From assembly GCA_018062405.1 (NCBI GenBank), contig JAGOSF010000004.1, positions 1 to 64,000 on the forward strand: 64,000 nt of DNA. Direction: 5' to 3'. The notes under the pieces were generated by a model, which did no database searches, was not told the origin of the DNA, and saw nothing but the letters and a program-made list of their open reading frames with translations. Positions within the stretch are counted from its first letter, which is position 1; each line of letters starts with the position of its first letter. Origin of the DNA: Candidatus Babeliales bacterium (lineage in GTDB: Bacteria > Babelota > Babeliae > Babelales > Chromulinivoraceae). The position numbers were made by a program, and so were the translations under genes. Shown piece by piece: positions 1 to 8,837 of this stretch.

Positions 1-39
1 GTGAGACCATTGGATCTTGTTCTGAAGAAACTATTTTGA
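1..39 (+). pseudogene. Possible C-terminal tail of a TnpB-like transposase (partial)
   Basis: The first 39 bases read open to a TGA and give a 12-residue tail beginning VRPL. Many IS605-family TnpB (OrfB) proteins carry a VRP motif near the C-terminus, and this tail is followed directly by hairpins like those at the right end of such elements. The rest of the gene lies outside the window, so the call rests on three residues plus context. It could equally be the end of an unrelated gene. Confidence 0.25.
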
Positions 40-64
40 ATTACGTTCGAAATCAATAAAGTTT

Positions 65-112
65 ACGGCTTAAAAGCCGTTCCTCAAGTGAAATCCACGG
101 CTTTTAAGCCGT
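65..112. repeat. Nested palindrome / possible transposon right-end hairpin
   Basis: Two 16-base arms, ACGGCTTAAAAGCCGT at 65-80 and ACGGCTTTTAAGCCGT at 97-112, are exact reverse complements separated by 16 bases. Each arm is also a palindrome (7-bp stem, 2-base centre), so the DNA can form either one long hairpin or two small ones. The second arm is followed by a T-rich stretch. This could be a transposon end (with the preceding tail), an omega-RNA-like element, or a terminator. Confidence 0.6.
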
Positions 113-199
113 GTGTCTTTTAATTTTGATTAGAAAGTCTTGAATGAAATTGGGAGCCAGCAGGCCCCCAATAGATTGTTTGTTAAAATATAAAACTTT

Positions 200-2269
200 T
201 TAGGCTATCTCTTGTCCTGTTTTCTCCCAATGATAATCTTTTTCCTCTTGCGTCCAATCAGCTGTGTTGATTTTGCTACCAGGAGCTTGAGGTTGACTTG
301 GTGTGGATGTTGTGTGCGTGGTAGCTTCTTTGTCTTTAAACCCTTTGCTTGTAATGACTGGCTCATTTCCACTCAGAGAGATTTCAAGATAAGACTCGGT
401 TGTTTTTGGTTTAAAACCTAAAGGAGCTGAAGTTTTTTCCATCATTACTTTGATAGATGTGTCGTATTGCTTCATGGTTGAAGTTGGTTTTTGCGTAGGT
501 CCAAAGTTGCCATTTTTATCAGCAATAAAGAATTCAACAGTTCCGTTAGGTTCAAGAACCGCTTTTGAGACTGGTGTTTTATTATCTTTGGCAAAGGTGA
601 TGATGCTTGAGTTGCCATTGCTTTCATTTTGTATAATTTGTTTAGCAGAACTTTTTGGAATCCCAGGTGTATTTTTCATAAAGCTTGGTTTGCCGACCAT
701 AATAGCGCCAGTTGCTGCGTTAAAAAATACTGGGTTTGCATCACCAACAGACTTTTTGAACATGAATAATCCGTTTTGGTAGGTGACTGGTGCAAAGCCT
801 TGTCGCTGTGGGTTGATCGAAATAGATTTCTCGATTTTATTAATTTTAGCAAATACTAGCTCTTGAGCTTGCTGACTTTTAATTGCTTGTTGAACTTGTA
901 GTAATTTATAATGTTGGCTAAATATCCTTTTGTAGGCATAGGTAAACCATCCATTCATTTCTGCTCTTTCAAGCTTTGCTGATGGGCTTGGCAGTTCTTT
1001 TATGTGTTGGTCTCTAAAAGCTAGATACTCTGGGCTTTTCAACAAATCTTTATCGCCGGTCATTTTAAATGTCATGTCGTCCATGATTTTTACTTGCTGT
1101 TCAGCTGTTTTTGCTTTGCGTAAAGGTTCGATATAGTTAGAAAAATCGATAATGGTTGTTGTTGCATTACTTTTCCCAAGACCAGTTCCAAAAAGGCCTG
1201 TGCCTTCTGATTTTTTGATCGTTAAAATAAAATTGCTTTGTTCAATCGTTGTTGTTCCGTTCGAAGTTTTTATTTCAGAGGCTTTTTTACCATTTTGAGT
1301 TTCTGTTGTTCTAATTTCTGGACCATTGTTGAACTGTTCTATGAGCTTAGGTTTGTCGGTTGGGGTATTTTTTTGTTCTTTGCTTGAATAGATAGTACCA
1401 TCTTCTAAAAATGATTTTGTAAAACCAGAGTTACCATCGATGACGACTAACTTGCCATCTCTCATGGTCGATTCTTGAAATGTTATAACGTTATTATTGT
1501 CAAAAAATATTTCTGTCGTTCCTGGTTGCGGTGTCTTGATTTCTGTGATTTTTGATGTGGTATTTCTGAGCATACCTTGTGTATCTCTTGGCGCATCGAA
1601 AGTGACTTTGTTCTTGCCAAATTCCATAGTGTAACTACCATCAGAATTGATCGTTATTTTTTCACCAGATATTGTCGTGATTTCTCCGGTTTTTTTTGCC
1701 AGATCAATAATAGCCGTGCTGCTTTGAGTTTTTGTTTCTCTATGGATGACATTATCTTTTGTATCAGTTTTTTCTGTTGTTGTATTGCCTGCTAGATCGT
1801 CAAATCTTTTAGTTTTACCAACTTTCCGTCCTAAAAAAGTTCGAGGGGTTGATGATTGATTTTTTTTTACGGAAGGAAAATTTTGTGGGTTGTTCATACT
1901 TGCAAAATCAAGTGATCCAGGAGCTGAAGATTCGATCGGTTCGAAGGTTATCAAATTTGTCTCAGTATTTATTTTTTCTACTGTTTTGGTGACTTCTAAT
2001 GGTTTTTGAGCTTGAGTTTTTTGCTGAGCTGTAAGAGTTGTTGCAACTTTTTTTTGTATAACATCTTTTGGAGCTTCTCTCTTTTGCCCAGCTGTTATCT
2101 CTTGATTTCGTTGTTCGTGAGATTGAACGCTTTCACGATTTTCAGCTTTTGGTTTTGCACCTGATTGTGATGTTCGCGCAGCGGTGGGGTGCATTGCTTG
2201 CAAATTTTCTGTTGATCTGGTCAACAGCATTGCTGCAATAATATAAAAGTTCTTTTGTTTCATTTTCAT
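200..2269 (-). CDS. Exported protein of unknown function, 689 aa
   Basis: The protein starts MKMKQKNFYIIAAMLLTRS, a short basic and hydrophobic leader suggesting Sec export, and GGAGAA sits just before the ATG. Residues 30-190 are rich in Thr, Lys, Gln and Ser and look disordered. Residues about 195-350 are a run of short beta-like units (such as ITINSDGSYTMEFG and GNSGFTKSFLEDGTIYS) that resemble degenerate beta-hairpin repeats. The C-terminal 150 residues return to Thr/Lys-rich composition. I recognise no catalytic motif. A surface or secreted protein is likely from the leader and composition; the function is unknown. Confidence 0.7.
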   Translation of the reverse strand: MKMKQKNFYIIAAMLLTRSTENLQAMHPTAARTSQSGAKPKAENRESVQSHEQRNQEITAGQKREAPKDVIQKKVATTLTAQQKTQAQKPLEVTKTVEKINTETNLITFEPIESSAPGSLDFASMNNPQNFPSVKKNQSSTPRTFLGRKVGKTKRFDDLAGNTTTEKTDTKDNVIHRETKTQSSTAIIDLAKKTGEITTISGEKITINSDGSYTMEFGKNKVTFDAPRDTQGMLRNTTSKITEIKTPQPGTTEIFFDNNNVITFQESTMRDGKLVVIDGNSGFTKSFLEDGTIYSSKEQKNTPTDKPKLIEQFNNGPEIRTTETQNGKKASEIKTSNGTTTIEQSNFILTIKKSEGTGLFGTGLGKSNATTTIIDFSNYIEPLRKAKTAEQQVKIMDDMTFKMTGDKDLLKSPEYLAFRDQHIKELPSPSAKLERAEMNGWFTYAYKRIFSQHYKLLQVQQAIKSQQAQELVFAKINKIEKSISINPQRQGFAPVTYQNGLFMFKKSVGDANPVFFNAATGAIMVGKPSFMKNTPGIPKSSAKQIIQNESNGNSSIITFAKDNKTPVSKAVLEPNGTVEFFIADKNGNFGPTQKPTSTMKQYDTSIKVMMEKTSAPLGFKPKTTESYLEISLSGNEPVITSKGFKDKEATTHTTSTPSQPQAPGSKINTADWTQEEKDYHWEKTGQEIA

Positions 2270-2449
2270 TTCTCCATTTTTTACTCGTATGAAAACTTTT
2301 TTGTAAATCTACTTTTTTCAATGAGCAAAAGCAAGACTCTGGTCGGTTTAGATTTTTAAAGGGCGTTTGGTCTTGGAAGGTTGCAATAAAGATAAAATGG
2401 GCCAAAGAGTGTATTTTCTTATAAAACTCTTGATTTTGGTCGATTTTAT

Positions 2450-2515
2450 GACTAAGTGTAAGGTGGACTTTGCATTTAGTCTGACTAAATGTCGAGTGCA
2501 GTTTACATTTAGTCA
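2450..2515. repeat. Two 33-base tandem repeats with inverted ends
   Basis: Copies at 2450-2482 and 2483-2515 share most positions. Each starts GACTAA and ends TTAGTC, so each copy is an inverted-repeat unit. The junction CATTTAGTC-T-GACTAAATG (2473-2491) is a perfect palindrome. No gene is evident in 2270-2576, where these lie; a reading frame across the repeat gives only an 11-residue periodic peptide and is not convincing. Confidence 0.65.
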
Positions 2516-2540
2516 GAAAAATCAAATTTATGACAGGATT

Positions 2541-2570
2541 TCGAAAGCTATCGGTGAAGATAGCTTTCGA
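2541..2570 (-). terminator. Strong hairpin downstream of argS
   Basis: TCGAAAGCTATC (2541-2552) pairs perfectly with 2559-2570 around a 6-base loop, 7 bases past the argS stop on the minus strand. No T-tract follows immediately (a T-rich stretch starts about 12 bases later), so it may terminate transcription or protect the mRNA 3' end. Confidence 0.5.
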
Positions 2571-2576
2571 TGAAAT

Positions 2577-4223
2577 TTACATTTTCGAAGGGCTGCTGAT
2601 TCCCATGAGCTCAAAACAAAGATGAAATGTTTGCTGCATAATTTTAATGATGAATAAATTATTTTTTGTTTGAACTTGATCATCAACAAGTGCTTTGCTG
2701 CTGTTGTAATACGTGTGGAATAGATTTGCAAGTTCGTAGGTGTAGTAAGCAAGTAAATGAGTTTGGTAGCTGCTATCGATGGTTAACAGTAAATTTTTCA
2801 ACGCAGCTATTTTTTTGATCAGATTTTTTTCTTGAGTCGACAAATGTTGACAATCAGCAACGCTTAGATTGATTAAGTCGGGGTTGAGTAGTGCAGCTTT
2901 TTCTAAAATACTGCAGGTTCGCACGTAAGCATATTGCACGTAGTAGACAGGGTTTTCGCTCGTAGTTGTGAGCGCAAGTTCGATATCAAATTCCAATTCA
3001 GCATCAGCTTTACGATTGAGGTAGAAAAATCGTGCAACATCTTTGCCAACAGTGTTGATGATGTCGTGCAGATCAACAATGGTTCCAGCTCGTTTTGACA
3101 TCCGTGCAGATTCACCATTTTTTGTGATGTGCACAAGTTGATATAAAATGACGGTCAGTTTTTTAGGATCGTAACCAAGAGCTTGCATTAAAGCATGGAG
3201 TCTGACAACAAAGCTATGGTGATCTTGCCCTAAAATCATAATTAATGAATCAAAGCCACGTTCTAATTTATCAACCAAGTAGGGTAGATCGCCTGCAAGG
3301 TAGGTATACTCTCCATCAGACTTTCTTAAAACTCGATCTTTGTCATCACCAAATTGTGTTGTTGCAAACCACAATGCGCCATCAAGTTCGTAGGTGTAGC
3401 CATTGTCAGAAAGTTTTTTAATGTAATCATCGATATTGATGCTACTTTTAAGAGCTTTTTCAGAAAACCATACATCGAATTTTATGCCGTAAGATTGCAG
3501 CGTTTCTTGTTGTTGTGCAAGCATTTTTTTCTTTGCAATATCTTCGAAATAAAGATGATCATTATCGGTAAGTGTTGCGCCATGTAAGGATGCAAGTTCT
3601 GTCCCGAAATCGATCAGATATTGCCCATGATAAGCATCATCTGGCATTGCAACTGCGTTACCAAGAGCTTGTAGATATCGAATTTTAAGTGAGTTGCCAA
3701 GTTTGGTAATTTGTGAGCCTGCATCGTTGATGTAAAATTCTCGAGTAACATCATGGCCTAAGAATGTTAAAATTGTAGCAAGGGTGTCGCCTAAAATTCC
3801 ATTTCTGCCATGACCAAAATGAAGTGGTCCAGTTGGATTAGCGCTGACAAATTCTACGTTAATTTTTTTTGATGGAATCGATGGTTTAAAGAACTGATTT
3901 TGTTGTTCAAAAATGTTGTGAGCGATTTCTAAAAATGCAGCATCGGTTAAAAAGAAATTTAAAAATCCAGGCCCTGCAATTTCTATTTTTGCAATGAACG
4001 GGTGTGTGAAATTTTCAACGATAGTTTGTGCTATGAGTCGTGGATTACTTTTTAAAGATTGGGCAAGCATCATAGCAGCGTTGCTGTTGATATCACCAAA
4101 TGCAGCTTTTTCTGTATCGCTATTAATATCAAAAGAACAGCGGTTAAGTTGCAAGCGATCAAGATTGTATTGATTGGTTAAAAATGAAAAAAATGATGAA
4201 CCAATTTGTTCAATACAATTCAT
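2577..4223 (-). CDS. argS: Arginyl-tRNA synthetase
   Basis: Class I aminoacyl-tRNA synthetase that charges tRNA-Arg in the cytoplasm. The N-terminal Add1-type domain covers about residues 1-110. The HIGH signature appears as HFGH at 135-138 within SANPTGPLHFGHGRNG. The ATP-binding loop appears as RMSKRAGT, with MSKR at 375-378. The C-terminal anticodon-binding (DALR) domain starts near VYYVQYAYVRTCSI at about 426. The 548-residue length is normal for the compact bacterial form. The gene stands alone, minus strand, with a hairpin right after its stop. Confidence 0.96.
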   Translation of the reverse strand: MNCIEQIGSSFFSFLTNQYNLDRLQLNRCSFDINSDTEKAAFGDINSNAAMMLAQSLKSNPRLIAQTIVENFTHPFIAKIEIAGPGFLNFFLTDAAFLEIAHNIFEQQNQFFKPSIPSKKINVEFVSANPTGPLHFGHGRNGILGDTLATILTFLGHDVTREFYINDAGSQITKLGNSLKIRYLQALGNAVAMPDDAYHGQYLIDFGTELASLHGATLTDNDHLYFEDIAKKKMLAQQQETLQSYGIKFDVWFSEKALKSSINIDDYIKKLSDNGYTYELDGALWFATTQFGDDKDRVLRKSDGEYTYLAGDLPYLVDKLERGFDSLIMILGQDHHSFVVRLHALMQALGYDPKKLTVILYQLVHITKNGESARMSKRAGTIVDLHDIINTVGKDVARFFYLNRKADAELEFDIELALTTTSENPVYYVQYAYVRTCSILEKAALLNPDLINLSVADCQHLSTQEKNLIKKIAALKNLLLTIDSSYQTHLLAYYTYELANLFHTYYNSSKALVDDQVQTKNNLFIIKIMQQTFHLCFELMGISSPSKM

Positions 4224-4335
4224 AGCTTGAGCCTTTTATTTAAAATATTATAATTATTTTGTTCTATAGTTAGCCTACCACAACTTGTAAAAATCGACAA
4301 CTTGGTTGTCTGGAACTCTTTTTAGCGAAAAAAAT

Positions 4336-4959
4336 ATGAATTATAAAATTTTAATCATCATGGTAAGTTTTCATCTATGGTTATTGCAAGCGATGGAAGA
4401 GCAGGCAACTATTCCTCAATTGACAGTTGCTGACATTGCAGGCCATGATGCTGATTCAGGTTATAGCAATCGGTTTGATGAATTATACCAAAAAGCTTTG
4501 CGTGATGTGTATCTTGTTCAAAAGCACAATCTATTGGCTTGTCAGCCAGAATACCAGAATGTTTTGAACAAAAAATCTATAAGCAAAAATTTTGAGCACT
4601 ATTTTTTAGAGTTGAAGCAACAAAGATCGCAGATGGCTTGTTTGTACCAAGAAATTAATAGGTATCAAAGATGGGTGCAAGCTACGTTGATAGATAAATA
4701 TGGTCAGGTAAATAAGTTTTTCTTTGATTCTTCATCGTGCCAAGAATTGCAAAATATAGAAAACAAGAAACATGTTTTGTTTTCTCATTCTGTAAAAACT
4801 GAATCATGGCCAGCACGAAGAACAAATTTTTACGGCACAGTGCCTTGTGAAGTTCAACTTAAGATCAATCGCTTAGATCTTTTTAGAGCACAAAAAATTC
4901 TTTATTGGTGTCAAAATTCTCCATATTTCAAGGAAAAATGTAGTATTAAGCAACCGTAG
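4336..4959 (+). CDS. Small exported protein of unknown function, 207 aa
   Basis: I take the ATG at 4336 because it gives a clean leader (MNYKILIIMVSFHLWLLQA, then acidic residues); an in-frame TTG at 4306 would add ten residues in front of the signal peptide. The mature part is mostly helical, with Gln/Tyr-rich stretches and several cysteines (LLACQP, SQMACLY, SSSCQEL, CQNSP, KEKCS) that could form disulfides after export. No family recognised. Its 3' end overlaps the converging downstream gene by 14 bp, and no obvious terminator separates them. Confidence 0.65.
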   Translation: MNYKILIIMVSFHLWLLQAMEEQATIPQLTVADIAGHDADSGYSNRFDELYQKALRDVYLVQKHNLLACQPEYQNVLNKKSISKNFEHYFLELKQQRSQMACLYQEINRYQRWVQATLIDKYGQVNKFFFDSSSCQELQNIENKKHVLFSHSVKTESWPARRTNFYGTVPCEVQLKINRLDLFRAQKILYWCQNSPYFKEKCSIKQP

Positions 4960-5965
4960 GAATTGGTGGCATTGGAGCAGGTACTGTTTCGGCAGGTATT
5001 GGTGCTGGTGTCGGAGCTGTTTCGGTTGGCGCAACTGCCGTTGGTGTTGGAGCAGCAGCTGGTGCAGTTGAAGCTGGCTGTGTGTTGGCAATTTGATATT
5101 CTAAAACACTGATTGTATCGTGTAATTTTGAAATGTTATTATTAATTGTCGTGATGTTATTAAAGCTGATTTTGTCTGGCGTTGCATTAAGTTTTGCGTT
5201 TGTACTATCCATAAGAGCTTGAGCATCAGTTATAGATTTTTTAGCGGCATCGAGTTGAGCTTGATAGATTGTAATTTGTCGTGTATTGGTATCAATTAAA
5301 GTTTTGTTTCTGGTGATTTGTGAATTCATATTATTTATATTATTATTCATTTTCACTTCAGCATCAGTTTTTGCTTTTTGAGCAGCATTTTGTTCTGGTA
5401 TATATTTGTTTGTTATTTTATCTTGATAAAAAGCAATATCTTTATTTGTAGTTTCTATAGCAGATTTTTGCGTAGCTTGTGCAGCAGCTGTTGTAGGATG
5501 ATTCGATTGTATTTCATTGAGCTTTACTCGTAAATCACCAAGCGTTGTTCGAGCGCCTGCAATATACTGTGTATTACTATCATAAATAGACTGTTGTTTG
5601 CTAATTTCACTTTGAAATGATGCATTATCAGATGCTAGTTTTTGCTCTAATGCACTATTTGCTTTTGTTAAAGAATCATTAGCATTTTGGTTGTTATTAT
5701 ATGATATAGAACCATTTGGTGAACTTATAATACCTGTTAAATCTTCTATTTTAGATGTTAAATTATTGATAATCATTTTATTATTATCAATAATTTGTTT
5801 TGAATTATTTAAAATTGGTAATGATTGATTGTATAAAAGAATTTCATCTTGCATTGTTTTTAATTGTGTTTGAGCTGCAGTTAATTGTGCTTTTAGATCA
5901 GAAGGTTCATCTGCATGAGTTGCAAAATGTAGAGCTATACAACAAATAAATAGTATTTTTTTCAT
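4946..5965 (-). CDS. Exported coiled-coil protein with Pro/Ala-rich tail, 339 aa
   Basis: A typical signal peptide (MKKILFICCIALHFATHA) is followed by about 270 residues rich in Gln, Asn, Lys, Ala and Ile with heptad-like spacing, consistent with long coiled coils. The last about 45 residues are a low-complexity Ala/Pro/Thr segment (repeats of the form APTPTAVAPTETAPTP). The overall plan, coiled coil plus Pro-rich linker, resembles periplasmic or surface spacer proteins, but I recognise no named family. It converges on, and overlaps, the plus-strand gene ending at 4959. Confidence 0.7.
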   Translation of the reverse strand: MKKILFICCIALHFATHADEPSDLKAQLTAAQTQLKTMQDEILLYNQSLPILNNSKQIIDNNKMIINNLTSKIEDLTGIISSPNGSISYNNNQNANDSLTKANSALEQKLASDNASFQSEISKQQSIYDSNTQYIAGARTTLGDLRVKLNEIQSNHPTTAAAQATQKSAIETTNKDIAFYQDKITNKYIPEQNAAQKAKTDAEVKMNNNINNMNSQITRNKTLIDTNTRQITIYQAQLDAAKKSITDAQALMDSTNAKLNATPDKISFNNITTINNNISKLHDTISVLEYQIANTQPASTAPAAAPTPTAVAPTETAPTPAPIPAETVPAPMPPIPTVA

Positions 5966-6104
5966 AATCTATATCCTTTTCTTTTGTTTTTATTATTACA
6001 AATTGAATCATTAAAAAGCAAGAGATCCTAAAAAAAAGTTTGAAATTGGCATTTAACATAACTTGATGATATTCTTGTAAAAGAGCTTATATGAAAAGGG
6101 TTGT

Positions 6105-7166
6105 ATGAAAATAGCAGTTTTAGTTTCTGGTGGAGTTGATAGTTCTGTAGCATTGGCATTGCTCAAAGAGCAAGGGCATGATGTTACAGCTTTTTATTTA
6201 AAAATTTGGCTTGAGGACGAATTGTCTTACCTTGGTAATTGTCCATGGGAAGATGATCTTGAATATGTTCGTAAAGTTTGCGCGCAATTTGCCGTACCTT
6301 TAGAAGTGGTTTCGATGCAACAGGCTTATTGGCAAAAAGTAGTTGCTTACACTATCGCAGAGGTTAAGGCTGGTAGAACACCAAACCCAGATGTCTTGTG
6401 TAATCAACAAGTGAAGTTTGGAGCATTTTATGATCATATTGCTGATGGCTACGATTATGTGGCAACTGGCCATTATGCTCAAGTTGAACACTTGTTAGAC
6501 TATTCATTGTTGAAAAGAGCGCCAGATCCAATTAAAGATCAAACTTATTTTTTATGTCAGCTTTCTCAGCAACAGTTACGACGAGTTTTGTTCCCGATTG
6601 GGCATTTGCAAAAATTTGAAGTGCGCCAATTAGCAGAGCAGTTTGATTTACCTAACAAAAGTCGTAAAGACAGCCAGGGAATTTGTTTTCTTGGTAAATT
6701 TAAATTTTCAGATTTTTTACGAGCTCATCTTGGCGATCATCCTGGTAATTTAGTTGAATTTGAAACTGGCGAAATTATTGGGTCTCACCTAGGTTTTTGG
6801 TATTACACCATTGGTCAGCGTCAAGGGATTGGTTTATCTGGTGGTCCATGGTACGTTGTCGATAAAAATGCTGCTCAAAATACGGTCTTTATCTCGTGTC
6901 ATTATCAACAGGCTGTTGAGCATAAAAAAGGGCTTGTCGTAAAAAATATGAATTGGATTATAGGTTTTCCATCTAACCAATCAGAGCTTTTATTAAAATA
7001 TCGCCATGGTGCAGATATGCATCCAGTCACCGTAAGTTTTGAAAATGATGCATGGGTTATACGATTACACCAAGAAAGTAAGCAAGGTATTGCTGCAGGG
7101 CAATTTGCGGTTTTGTATGATAATGAAATTTGTTTGGGTGGCGGTGTGATTGATAAAGCTTTTTAA
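6105..7166 (+). CDS. mnmA: tRNA-specific 2-thiouridylase MnmA
   Basis: Catalyses ATP-dependent 2-thiolation of the wobble uridine in tRNA-Lys, -Glu and -Gln. The PP-loop SGGVDSS is at residues 8-14. The catalytic cysteine pair is present: C99 in NPDVLCN and C194 in DSQGICFLG. The C-terminal half has the family signatures GFWYYTIGQRQGIGLSGGP and IAAGQFAVLYD. The 353-residue length is normal. AAAGGG precedes the ATG. A strong hairpin terminator follows 15 bases after the stop. Confidence 0.96.
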   Translation: MKIAVLVSGGVDSSVALALLKEQGHDVTAFYLKIWLEDELSYLGNCPWEDDLEYVRKVCAQFAVPLEVVSMQQAYWQKVVAYTIAEVKAGRTPNPDVLCNQQVKFGAFYDHIADGYDYVATGHYAQVEHLLDYSLLKRAPDPIKDQTYFLCQLSQQQLRRVLFPIGHLQKFEVRQLAEQFDLPNKSRKDSQGICFLGKFKFSDFLRAHLGDHPGNLVEFETGEIIGSHLGFWYYTIGQRQGIGLSGGPWYVVDKNAAQNTVFISCHYQQAVEHKKGLVVKNMNWIIGFPSNQSELLLKYRHGADMHPVTVSFENDAWVIRLHQESKQGIAAGQFAVLYDNEICLGGGVIDKAF

Positions 7167-7180
7167 ATCGATCTATTTTA

Positions 7181-7216
7181 CAGGTACTTTTATAAAAAAT
7201 AAAAGTACCTGCTTTT
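7181..7216. terminator. Bidirectional Rho-independent terminator
   Basis: CAGGTACTTTTAT (7181-7193) pairs perfectly with 7199-7211 around AAAAA and is followed by CTTTT. It sits between the convergent mnmA and the minus-strand gene ending at 7226, so it can serve both. Confidence 0.85.
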
Positions 7217-7225
7217 CTGATCTCA

Positions 7226-7630
7226 TTATTTACGTTTGTTTGTCGTAATTTTATGTGGTTGTGGTTCTAGGCGATTTGGGTTGAGTTCTTGCAATCTCTG
7301 AATTTCACTTTTATTTGCGTAGATTTTTTGAGTTTTTTCATGGATGCTTTGTATGATTCTATTTGCAGCTTGCTGTAATCCAGGTTTAATAGCTCCTTTG
7401 CCACCTTGGTTGACTCGCATTTTTGCAAGGTCCATTCTTAATCGCACAATATCTTGTGAATGTTTTTCGTTAGCCGCAAAAAGTTTTTGAATGGTTTGTT
7501 CAATTGTCTCTTCTTTAGCTAATTCTACCAGTTTACTAATAAGTTGATCAGTTTCTTGTTGTAATTGCGATTCGTTTGCATGCAGTAAGCTTGCACCTGC
7601 AAAAATCATGGCGTAGATTGTTTTTTTCAT
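7226..7630 (-). CDS. Small exported helical protein, 134 aa
   Basis: Signal peptide MKKTIYAMIFAGASLLHA, probably cleaved after LHA, then about 115 residues of charged, Gln-rich helix with coiled-coil character (SKLVELAKEETIEQTIQKL) and a basic tail ending TTNKRK. AGGGGGA lies just before the ATG on the minus strand. No known family. It resembles in style the other short exported helical proteins at 8362, 9622 and 25382, but I see no clear sequence homology among them. Confidence 0.65.
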   Translation of the reverse strand: MKKTIYAMIFAGASLLHANESQLQQETDQLISKLVELAKEETIEQTIQKLFAANEKHSQDIVRLRMDLAKMRVNQGGKGAIKPGLQQAANRIIQSIHEKTQKIYANKSEIQRLQELNPNRLEPQPHKITTNKRK

Positions 7631-7810
7631 AGCTCCCCCTATTTTGTTTACTTCGTCTTTTCCTAAAAATTTTTACATATTTTTAAGGAGAAATGCAAGG
7701 CTATGGGTTGAGTGGGGTATTTCTGAACAACAGTTGCTCGTTTTAAATTCTGAGGCTAAAATGATCTATAGTGATTGAGTTTGTTTTTAGGGTAAAGGAT
7801 AGAAAAAGTT

Positions 7811-8353
7811 GTGTTGACGATTATAAATGTTTCGACTTGGTTTACTTTTTCTCGTATTTTTTTAGCGCCATGTATTATGGTTGCAATTTATCGTCACGCT
7901 TGGATTTTAGCAGCGATACTTTTTGGATGTGCTGCAATGACCGATTTTTTTGATGGCTACTATGCAAGGCTTTATAATCAAGAAACTAATTTTGGAAGAT
8001 TGCTCGATCCAGTTGCCGATAAAGTTCTATTATTTTCAACTTTATGTGCGTTGTACCAAGTTTCTGGTCAGTCATTAATTCCGTTTTGGTTTATTGCTTT
8101 GGTTATTGGAAAAGATATTATTTTGGTCTGTGGGGCTATTTTTTTATTATTACAAAAAAAACAGATAGTCATTGCTCCGTCGATAATTTCGAAATGGATA
8201 ACGGCATTATTCATGTTGTTTTTAATCTATTTAATGTTGGTTTATTCTGGATTTGTTAGTTGTAACTATATTGATCAGTTGGTTTATTTTTTTGCGTTTG
8301 CAACGGTGATCATTTTATTTGATTATGTTGATAGATCTTTTAAAAGTTTGTAA
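7811..8353 (+). CDS. pgsA: CDP-diacylglycerol--glycerol-3-phosphate 3-phosphatidyltransferase (PgsA-like)
   Basis: An integral membrane enzyme of the CDP-alcohol phosphatidyltransferase family, expected to make phosphatidylglycerol phosphate at the inner membrane. The full family signature D-x2-D-G-x2-A-R-x8-G-x3-D-x3-D is visible from TDFFDGYYAR through GRLLDPVADK (about residues 44-71). Several hydrophobic segments follow. It starts with GTG, with AAAGGA about 10 bases upstream. At 180 residues it has the usual length. The substrate (glycerol-3-phosphate rather than inositol or serine) is inferred from size and the NxxTxxR-like N-terminus (NVSTWFTFSR). Confidence 0.9.
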   Translation: MLTIINVSTWFTFSRIFLAPCIMVAIYRHAWILAAILFGCAAMTDFFDGYYARLYNQETNFGRLLDPVADKVLLFSTLCALYQVSGQSLIPFWFIALVIGKDIILVCGAIFLLLQKKQIVIAPSIISKWITALFMLFLIYLMLVYSGFVSCNYIDQLVYFFAFATVIILFDYVDRSFKSL

Positions 8354-8361
8354 GGCTTGGT

Positions 8362-8715
8362 ATGAATATAAAATTGTTTGGATTATGGGTATTAGTTTTT
8401 TTTACATCGATGCAGTTAGTCTGTGAACAAGAGTTTATCGTATCGAAAAAAACAAAAACTAAAAAAGAGATAGCTTTGCACGTAAAAGAAGATATTGCAG
8501 AGCTCTATGAATCGATATTACGACAACTTGGCTCAAATATTCAACAAGCTGTTGTGGTCCAAAATCAGGTGATTGATAAAATAAAAAATTTTGTTGACGA
8601 TAGTTCTCAATCGACCCATCAGTTAAAAGAATTGCGTGATAAGTTAGAAAAATATCTTAAAACTCTTGAAGAGCAGCAGGCTGATTTACAAAATTTTTTA
8701 TTATTTTGTAAATAG
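8362..8715 (+). CDS. Small exported coiled-coil protein, 117 aa
   Basis: Starts 8 bases after pgsA and probably shares its transcript. The leader MNIKLFGLWVLVFFTSMQLVCE looks like a signal peptide; an internal Cys near its end raises the possibility of a lipoprotein, but no good lipobox is visible. The rest is one long charged helix ending in a heptad-rich segment (LKELRDKLEKYLKTLEEQ). Function unknown. Confidence 0.6.
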   Translation: MNIKLFGLWVLVFFTSMQLVCEQEFIVSKKTKTKKEIALHVKEDIAELYESILRQLGSNIQQAVVVQNQVIDKIKNFVDDSSQSTHQLKELRDKLEKYLKTLEEQQADLQNFLLFCK

Positions 8716-8837
8716 TTTAGAGTTGAAATCCATGCTTGAAATGTAGGGTTTTTTACACCATACTAAATATATAAGTAGCTTTATCAGCGACTTTTTCTAT
8801 GAAAATTCTATTTTTACTTTTATAAGGACAGCGCATT

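Noticed and set aside
2142..2525. Minus-strand frame through the 33-base repeats
   Set aside because: It overlaps the start of the exported 689-residue gene in another frame and consists mainly of repeat-encoded periodic peptide.
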